Shown here in pieces: positions 56,201-64,000 of a stretch of 64,000 bases of DNA. The notes below the pieces were generated by a model, which was not told the DNA's origin, did no database searches, and saw only the letters and a program-made list of their open reading frames with translations. Every line of letters starts with the position of its first letter. The first letter of the stretch is position 1. Source of the stretch: Takakia lepidozioides (lineage: Eukaryota; Streptophyta; Takakiopsida; Takakiales; Takakiaceae); contig CM060731.1 in NCBI GenBank assembly GCA_030704615.1, forward strand, positions 34,410,001 to 34,474,000, given 5' to 3'. A program made the position numbers and the translations under genes.

Positions 56201-59200
56201 TTCCAGGTTAATCCAGATCTGAACATTGAGTTGAAGCCTCAAGCACAACCACGGCCATACCAAGAGAAAAGCTTGAGCAAAATGTTTGGGAATGGTGAGT
56301 AGACTAACTACAGTAGACTTACAAAATAAAGGGCTCTCTTTTGTAGCAATGGGGGTTTCCTGTGTGAAGGCTTGTGTCAGAAGCCATATTTTGAATTGGA
56401 TCTCCTAGTGGCGTTGACTACCAAGAGGTTACAACTGGCAGGGCGTGCGCGATCTGGCATAATTGTGCTGCCATGTGGTGCTGGAAAATCACTTGTTGGC
56501 GTATCTGCGGCTTGCCGTATTCGCAAGAGTGTGCTTTGTCTAGCCACAAATGCAGTGTCTGTGGATCAGTGGGCATTTCAGTTCAAGTTGTGGTCAACAG
56601 TTGGGGACCACCAGATATCACGGTTCACATCTGATAGTAAAGAGAGGTTTCGGGGCAATGTGGGGGTTGTTGTCACTACCTACAATATGGTGGCTTTTGG
56701 AGGCAAGCGCTCGGAAGAGTCTCAGAAAATCATTGAAGAGATTCAAAACCGGGAATGGGGCCTGCTTCTGATGGATGAGGTGTTTCTTCTATTTTCTTCT
56801 TTCCAGGTTTCCAACTTCTGAGTTGGACCTACATTTTACCTTCACTATTTCGGTACTAATGCTAATGCAGAGGTTGCTCACTGACCAGGTTGCAATGCCT
56901 TGGCTGTGGCAAACCCCAGCGACTGATTTCTTTCATGAAATGAGACGACCACATGTGATCCCCCACTTCAATAGCTACATGATGGCAGTCCCTCTTTGCA
57001 CTAGGAAGCAGTAGCTGAAAGGATTCATCTCCTCAGTTGGTTTTTCTGACCTACTACCAGGTTCTAAGTGGTGTCTGTAACTTGGTGGGTTGGCAGGTGC
57101 ATGTTGTGCCAGCTCATATGTTTCGAAAAGTTATAAGCATCACCAAGTCACACTGTAAACTCGGCCTCACTGGTGCGTGCCCTCTTTGTTGAATGGACAT
57201 ACTGAGACAAATCCCTTTGCACCCTCTATGTACTAAGTGACAATGTAATGATGCTAGTGAAGCTCTCATGGATTAATAGTAACATGTTGCTGAGCAATGG
57301 ACTGAAGTTATATGGGTCGTCAAGTTGCAAAAATTCTTTGCAATGTGGAGAAGGGGTCTAGTATAGGGAAGTAAGCCCTCAAACAACTCATAATTACCAT
57401 AGTCTGGAAGCTCTCTTACTTTTTAATTGGCTCATTATTTCTGATTGTTCACTGCAGCCACACTGGTACGTGAAGATGAAAGGATCAGTGACCTCAACTT
57501 TCTGATTGGACCTAAGTTGTACGAGGCGAACTGGCTGGATTTGGTGAAGGGGGGCTTCATTGCCAATGTGCAGTGTGCAGAAGTGTGGTGTCCCATGTCC
57601 AAAGAGTTTTACGCGGAGTATTTAAAAAAAGAAAATTCTCGAAAGAAGCAGGTGGGTACTTCCTGTTGGCCAACATAACATTGTCTCATTCACTTGTGCT
57701 GTCCTGCAAGTTCACTGTTCTTTCAATGATGAAGTGGTTCTCTCCTCAATAGCTGATGTATTCAGAATTTAAGATGATCTTTATGATTTGTGCCAGGCAC
57801 TGTATGTGATGAACCCAAACAAGTTTCGAGCTTGCGAATTTTTGATACGATTTCATGAGCAGCAGCGTGGCGACAAAATCATTGTCTTCTCTGACAATCT
57901 GTTTGCCCTGCGCGAATATGCTACCAGGCTTCGCAAGCCATTCATCCATGGCCCTACCAGGTACCGGACAGTCTGTCTATACATACCACACATGGAGCTG
58001 GCCATCGTGACAACAGCCATAGTCCAGTATAGGAACTCGACCTATACCTCTTCCTTTTTAGGTTTAGGACACAGTTTGTAAATCAATAGCTAAGACAGTG
58101 CAGGTGAGGATTGACTGAGTGGGACATCACATAGCGGAGTACAGACATGTGCAAATTTTTGTTCTAACCAGACTCCCACTTAAGGCTCAAAGTCGATACT
58201 CTATGAAGGAACGTCGATTTCTATCTTTCCCAGTAAACGCAAAAGAATGTAAGTGTACGTCCACGAAATGAGCATCATTGAACGACTTTCAAGGGAAACA
58301 ATCTCTAACCAGGATTCTCAAACAGAGAAATCTGTCAGGATCCTTTCCTTATTTGTGATGTTTTTAGGTGTTCTTCTGTTTATGAGTTGTGATCTGACAA
58401 GCCTACCTTGATTGTGACAGCAAGAATCTGACCTCTGCCAGTCACTTGCGTTCCTATCACCTAATGGGGCTTTATGATGGGGTTGGTTGCTTTGTTTGAA
58501 GCCATCATGAACGGACCCGGATTTTGTATGCGTTCAAGCACAGCCCAGAAGTCAATACTGTATTTCTTTCAAAGGTGCCACTCGTTGATTCCCAAATCTA
58601 ATATCAACCTCTCTCTTTAAAGGGACAGCTTCCTTGGTTTTTCGTTTTTCTTGCATGGTGCATATTGTCTCTCCGTATACAAATGATGCTGGACTCTGAC
58701 CGTTCCTGTTTGACAGGTGGGAGATAACTCCATTGATATCCCAGAGGCCAATGTTATTATACAGATATCATCGCATGCTGGCTCACGTCGGCAAGAAGCT
58801 CAACGTTTGGGCCGCATTTTACGAGCCAAGGTTAGACACCTCTGTTTTGGGCAGACTCAAATGAAGATACCTGGCAAGCAATGCATCTAGATTTATTCCA
58901 TCTAGTGCTGGCCTCAAGGGCCAATGGACCAAAAGAAAATTACCCAATGAGAGAGGGAGGGAAAAAAAGCTTCTTCGTTTCTCTGTGCACCATTCAGGTA
59001 CCCAAGCATCATTGGCTTCAGCAGAATCTAGCCTGAATCCAAAGGTATCAGGGACCTGAAGCAAAGGTTGGCTGCTAGTTGCAGTCAAACTGGAGATGCC
59101 TTTTCATACCTCATTTACTGATATTTTCTTGGGGAGTCCATGTTGCAGGGGAGGCCCCAGGATCGCGTGGCGGGTGGTGCTGAGGAGTTCAATGCTTTCT

Positions 59201-60840
59201 TCTACTCTTTGGTTTCCACAGATACACAAGTAAGATTTTATTGTGAATGAGGAAAACAAGGTGTTCCATAAAATAGGGATTCAAGATCAAGTTGTTTATA
59301 AAGATCAAAGTAGGACATCTCACTTAGGATAAGGTTTATTGAGGTAAGATGCTAATGTATGAGGCTGAATATGCTTATGGCCAGGAAATGTACTACTCTA
59401 CGAAGCGCCAGCAGTTTTTGATTGATCAAGGATACAGTTTCAAGGTGCTCTCACCTTTACTTCCAAGTTTTTGACACTTGCTTTACCATGTTTTACCTGG
59501 TTGTTGAGTTAAGTGGTACTCTCCATTGCTTCTATTAAAGTCTGATCGTGCTGGTCATTGGTTTGACATACTGCAAGTGCCCAAGCATACACCGGTGTGT
59601 TTGTTGGATGTAACAGCAAGATAATACTCGTTTGGAGATGTATCTGGATCGTCAAGAAAAAAGGGAATTGGTTCGGAATGGTACAAGCACCATGAAATTG
59701 TTTCTGGTTCTTAAAATTTTACTTTGGATGCTCTCTCTGCCCTGTGCAGGTCATAACAAGTTTACCTCCTCAAGACACAGGTGCGGAGCTTAGCTACTAC
59801 CGACTAGAGGACCAGCTTGATCTTCTTACCAAGGTGACTGTCAATGCTTCCTTTATCAGGGGTAAGAGGCACGGGTTCACATACTTTTGTGACACAAGGG
59901 AAAACCACTGTCATGACAGTAAATCTAGCTATAATGCCTTCTTCAGCCCCTTGGCATACGTAGTGCGTGAAGATCCATCAAGATATCCATATTGGGAAGA
60001 TCAGAACAGAGCTGTCCTTTCAACTGCCGTACAGTTGGAATACAAGGAAGTCTCGAGTTGTCTGTAGGTGCAGCTTTTTCCTTCACTTGCTGACTGGAAT
60101 ATGTGAAATGTTGTGGCAGGTACTAAATGCAGGGGAGGAAGCAGCCGGTATAGAACAGCTAGATGAAGACATGGATGATGTGACCCGTATGAGGCCGAGC
60201 CGCACACTGGGCTCCATGAGTGCCATGTCAGGTGCCCATGGCATGGTCTACATGGAATACAGGTACTATCACTACCTGTCTGGATAAAGTTCAAATTTGC
60301 AGGGATTAGTCCTCAATAGATATATTGGACCACTATGGCCAGTATAGCTTCATGAGTACGATCTGTCTTTTTCTCACACCTGAGATATGGTGGAACCTGG
60401 TCGTCTTTGTGAGTACTATGCAGCGTAACTAAGACCCCATGTTAGTTTCAATCATCAGCATTACCACTGTTGCTCCATTTGCACACCCAGTTGTCAAGTA
60501 GGTGTTTCACATTATTCTTACCGGGGGTGCAAACATTTCAATTTAACTCTCTAAACAGAGAGTAGGTAACATCAGGTAGATGACCAGGTATGCCTGTAGT
60601 TCACTCTGGGCCTTCAAGAGAGCAGGAACCTGGTTCCAAAAGTGTGATAACTGGCAAATTCAGTACGGAGTGATATGAAAAGAGCATTGTGGTGATGAGG
60701 GAGAAGAGCTGTATGTTGAGAGGTTGTCTTGGATGTGTCGGTGCAGCCGGGGAAGAGGCATGGGCCGGGGCCAACTGAAAAGCAAGCAGCGGGATCCGAA
60801 TAAGCCGCGCAATCAATTGTTTAAGAAGCGGTTTGGTTAA
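53299..60840 (+). CDS. XPB: XPB/ERCC3 DNA helicase-translocase of TFIIH
   Basis: Twenty in-phase exons: 53299-53305, 53697-53743, 54038-54113, 54343-54514, 54841-55063, 55372-55431, 55663-55815, 56011-56091, 56207-56294, 56442-56779, 57097-57172, 57458-57651, 57797-57960, 58502-58574, 58717-58830, 59149-59229, 59385-59444, 59750-59833, 60120-60262 and 60747-60840, giving 775 residues (plant XPB is about 767). XPB opens DNA in transcription initiation and nucleotide-excision repair. Visible are the damage-recognition-type N-domain ([14 protein letters not shown]), Walker A LPCGAGKS (about 311-318), DEVH (414-417), the LTATLVRED segment containing the RED motif (445-447), and motif [15 protein letters not shown] (610-622). 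The C-terminus is basic (LFKKRFG). The first coding exon supplies only seven bases (ATGAGAG). The acceptors of exons 3 and 7 are the least certain. Confidence 0.95.
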
Positions 60841-61857
60841 CGAGATAACATTCTATTTTATCCAGAATTGTATGATCAAATGAAAAGTAAGACACAGAAG
60901 GAAAGATTTGTTGCCATGTTGAGTGGATGTTTGGCAGGTTACTTCAAAATGAAAATGCTGAGAATGTTCAACTGGCAGGACACTTGTTTAATTGGCTCTT
61001 TGCGACAATTGTGGTTACAAACATGTACAATAAAGATTGGATGTGTTATGCTGGTACAAGGTTTAAATGGAAGCATTTCACTTACAGGTTTTGGGGAGGT
61101 AGTCTTAGTCATGGATGGCATCCGAAGCTTGATCAAAATTGATCTAACATAATACTGCAAAAATTTACAATTGTATGTCCAAGCTTTGCTAAGCCTCAGC
61201 TACAGCATTAACTAAAGTGTGGTGTGCAATTTCCAGCTACAAAGCAATGCAAAGAGAGCAGGAGAATGTGGAATGTCATTAAACAGTGATATCTAGTTTA
61301 GCCATAGCCTCACAAAACATGATGGATGCCTTTTTGCTTAAAGACTTGGAGCTCCTGAAAGAAAGCTAACATGTCAAGAAATGTTAGGCGAACCCTCTTC
61401 ATCAGAACATGAGTTGCTTGCTGAATTCCAGCTTTATATTTACTGAATGCACGTTTGATACGCGAGGATCTTTCAACAGTCAGTTTTCACAATCCAGGGG
61501 AAAAGATCTGTCACACCCTAAAGCCTACATATGCAGCTCCCTGGACAAATCAAACTCAATAATCTTCACGTCGAAGACTGATTTGAGTCCCAGCTACTGA
61601 CCTTCAGCCACATAATAGATGGAATCTGCTACAAGAAAGCGAATGCACCTGCCTTCAGCAGGCAAAAAAGCTCAGGCCTATGACATTCCCATGCATAATC
61701 TACACCTCTCTCATTCTCAGCTGGTCTGTTACATGCATTTATCATACAGATGAACAGTGGAACTGAGACGATCACATGTTTCTCCTTTTGATCTTTAATA
61801 CACGACTGTGCTTCAAATCCCGGAAACAACTGTCTGGAGCATGAAGTGGATGCTGAA
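60841..61857. other. Convergent intergenic region, XPB / CDPK 3' ends
   Basis: About 1 kb between two genes that end towards each other. It should contain both 3' UTRs. No supported gene is present. Confidence 0.5.
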
Positions 61858-63794
61858 TCAAGTGCCTGTCACCGAGGGAAGCATAGCAACATCTACAGGT
61901 TTGGTCTTCCGCTTTTCATGCTGGTGATTTGGCCTACCAGCACTATTACTTCGGGAGCCAAGGCTTGCTTGACGGAGCAACTTTTGGAACTCTGATAGAC
62001 TTATTCGCCCATCTCCATCTATGTCTGCTTCATCAAGCACTGTGTCGATTGAGCCCTTCAGACCTGTGGCCTGCACCAGCTCTCATCATGCTTGGCTTTA
62101 GTTCCCTTAACGCCATTTTCAGCTCCAACCATTGAGTCACTAGCAAATATTCACCCAACATGTATGGCCAAAGGGTGGGAATTCCCAGCAACTGCATGCT
62201 CAGTCAATCCTATTTAGTGGACCAGCAACAAATGAGCCTGATATGTAGTTTCACAGCCAATTGGTGCAAAAAGGTCAAAGATGACTGGAGCATTGGTTTG
62301 GTATCACTCACAATCTTGATCTCATCAGCAGTAATAAATCCATCTCCATCAAAGTCAAATTTGGCAAAGGCAGCTCGTGAGCGACCTAGCCATTTGTCAG
62401 AGTTGGTCATCTCCAGTTGGTCGACATGTAGCGTGGCCGCAACAAACTCATCAAAGTCCACCAACCCATCACTATTGCTGTCCATCTGTGCCATCAAAGG
62501 ACAACTTTCCTTGAGCATACTCTACTTGGCCATTAGCCTAGAAAACATAAAATTGTGAGCTGCAGGACTCTTGTAGGTGGAAGTATTCAAAATTCCTGTA
62601 ACCACAGTTCCACTTGAATTTTATTTTGCAGGGCACAGCCTCGCAACCTCCCAACCTTGTGCTCCCCAATAGATTCAATGTCCTCCCCTCTCTCTGTGCA
62701 TGAAGAACTCCCTCTATGGACATTGTAGATGTTTTCAGAAGTGGTTTCTTATTAGTCTACTTATCCCCTTGGGGATGTTAAAATTGTATGTATCTCCTTT
62801 CTCTCTCACTTGATTAGCAAATGTTTGAAGGCTTCATTTCCTTCTTTCTTTTTCATATCCACCCATCATGTGTCCTACCCTCTCATAAAAAGTAGAGGCC
62901 TTGAAAAGGATTAGCACCAAATAACTTACTGCTTGAAGGATCTCAAGTACGCGTGATTCTTTGACTGTCCAAGGCTGATCCTTTGACAAGGCCTATCCAA
63001 AACAGGAGCACACACACCCCTACTGTTAGGAGATAAATGTTTACAGACATGCCAGTAGCAAAAGGGGAGAATCGCTCAATCTGGCATGTTGATCTACTTC
63101 ATGATGATATAACAATGACAGGCAGTATGAGGTACAAGCTTACATGTCTAATCTCTTCAAGAGTGATTGTGCCATTTCTGTCCACATCCATGGCATCAAA
63201 TTGATCCCGCAAGTCTGAAATCTCATCGTCGTCAAGCGTGCTTGCCAAAGCCTGCACTTCCAAATAAGGTAAGCATGCAGAAGCAGAATCAAAAAGGCAA
63301 ATAAACTCCATTTGACAGTCTCCTTAAAAGCAGAGAAAGCCGCATAACAGGTCACCACATGCAAACAGTCAACACTTCTATCCTTCAAAAGAGAAAAAAC
63401 TTATAATGGACTAGGTAGAAACTACATTACCCTTAAAGCAAATTGTTTCAGGCGGCTGTACTTCACAAACTCACGCATATTCGAAAGCACCAAAATGTCC
63501 AATGGCATGTCAGATGCATCCCCTCCCTCTCGAACCCATGGATGTGCTGCAACCATCAGTACACTTCCTTAGAAGCAGGTCTTCAAAGACTATATTCATT
63601 CAAATAGACAAAGCATACAAAATTTCCTTCTAATTTGTGGAGTTATAAGTAGGAGGGAGAGACATACACAAGGCTTGAGCAGCAGTGAGCCTGACATGTT
63701 TATCCTTCAGCAATAACTTTTTCACAAAGTCCTTTGCACTGTTGCTAATAGTTGGCCATGGCTTCTCATGAAAGTCGGGCTTTTTTTTAAGTAC
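61858..63794 (-). CDS. Calcium-dependent protein kinase, C-terminal half (5' part beyond window)
   Basis: Six in-phase minus-strand exons: 63794-63668, 63546-63431, 63251-63144, 62992-62930, 62485-62312 and 62070-61858, giving 266 residues to the stop. The first exon holds the end of the kinase domain ([37 protein letters not shown]). Next come HPWVREGG and the autoinhibitory junction [20 protein letters not shown]. Four complete EF-hand loops follow: [36 protein letters not shown] and [12 protein letters not shown]. The tail is basic (HEKRKTKP), as in the CPK16/18/28 group. CDPKs convert calcium signals into phosphorylation. The catalytic exons must lie to the right of 64000. 63795-64000 reads as intron. 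Confidence 0.93.
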
Positions 63795-64000
63795 CTGGCA
63801 AACACACCGACCCCAAATATTAAGTTGAACTGCCCCAACCATAGCACAGCCTGCAAGACAAGTACAATGGCAGGCACTAATATCACTCAAGGTTCACTCC
63901 ACCGCTGGAACATTTTTAATAAATAGATCCGACCTTCCAGACTGCCTTAGCAAAACCCTTTATCAACCATCCACTTCTTGAGGAAGGAGCAGAATCAGGA

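Noticed and set aside
56372-56441. Upstream extension of the XPB exon 10 frame ([13 protein letters not shown]...)
   Set aside because: It lies before the CAG acceptor at 56441. The conserved NGRARSG junction requires splicing from 56294.
1-64000. CRISPR arrays, bacterial operons, prophage or Shine-Dalgarno sites
   Set aside because: The window is clearly eukaryotic nuclear DNA with spliced genes; tandem arrays here lack unique spacers.

Overview
This is nuclear DNA from a green plant of the streptophyte lineage. The evidence is spliced genes with GT-AG introns of about 60-700 bp, a plant PR-1/CAP protein, a plant-type wax synthase, a group IV-like CDPK, a plant-like XPB and an SMG7-type protein. 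Heavy transposon load and transposon families I associate with non-seed plants or charophytes suggest a bryophyte- or lycophyte-grade organism. I cannot name the species. Exon boundaries were joined by hand and checked for phase.

Layout. 1-460: possible edge of an unrecognised reading frame. 461-4193: no gene; a reversed tRNA-derived SINE head and a lone terminus related to the transposon next door. 4203-16569: one 12.4-kb Mutator-like element (MULE) with long terminal inverted repeats and a perfect 9-bp target duplication. It holds two convergent broken genes: a DDE/SWIM transposase (+) and a Ulp1-like C48 cysteine protease (-). Introns and spacers are filled with a degenerate CAGTCYGCTG word that also fills the inverted repeats. 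17.26-17.46 kb: tRNA-derived SINE. 18.7-19.2 kb: PR-1/CAP gene. 21.7-23.0 kb: small three-exon gene of unknown function (-). 26.0-32.9 kb: MINDY-type deubiquitinase, 13 exons (+). 34.2-43.7 kb: nested transposon graveyard with Ty3/gypsy integrase, Ty1/copia LTR/PBS/gag, a PHD finger, a minisatellite with an inverted arm, a Crypton-like domain, a hairpin and a MITE-like element. 44.5-45.7 kb: wax synthase (-). 46.7-52.4 kb: SMG7/EST1-like protein (+), divergent from the wax synthase. 53.3-60.8 kb: XPB helicase, 20 exons (+). 61.9 kb to the right edge: 3' half of a CDPK (-), cut by the window.

The host genes are unrelated housekeeping, defence and lipid genes with no shared pathway. The most interesting object is the large MULE. 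Its transposase and SUMO-protease-like partner are both decayed by frameshifts and stops, yet its target duplication is still perfect. All introns between its recognisable exons are built from the short word that makes up its termini.
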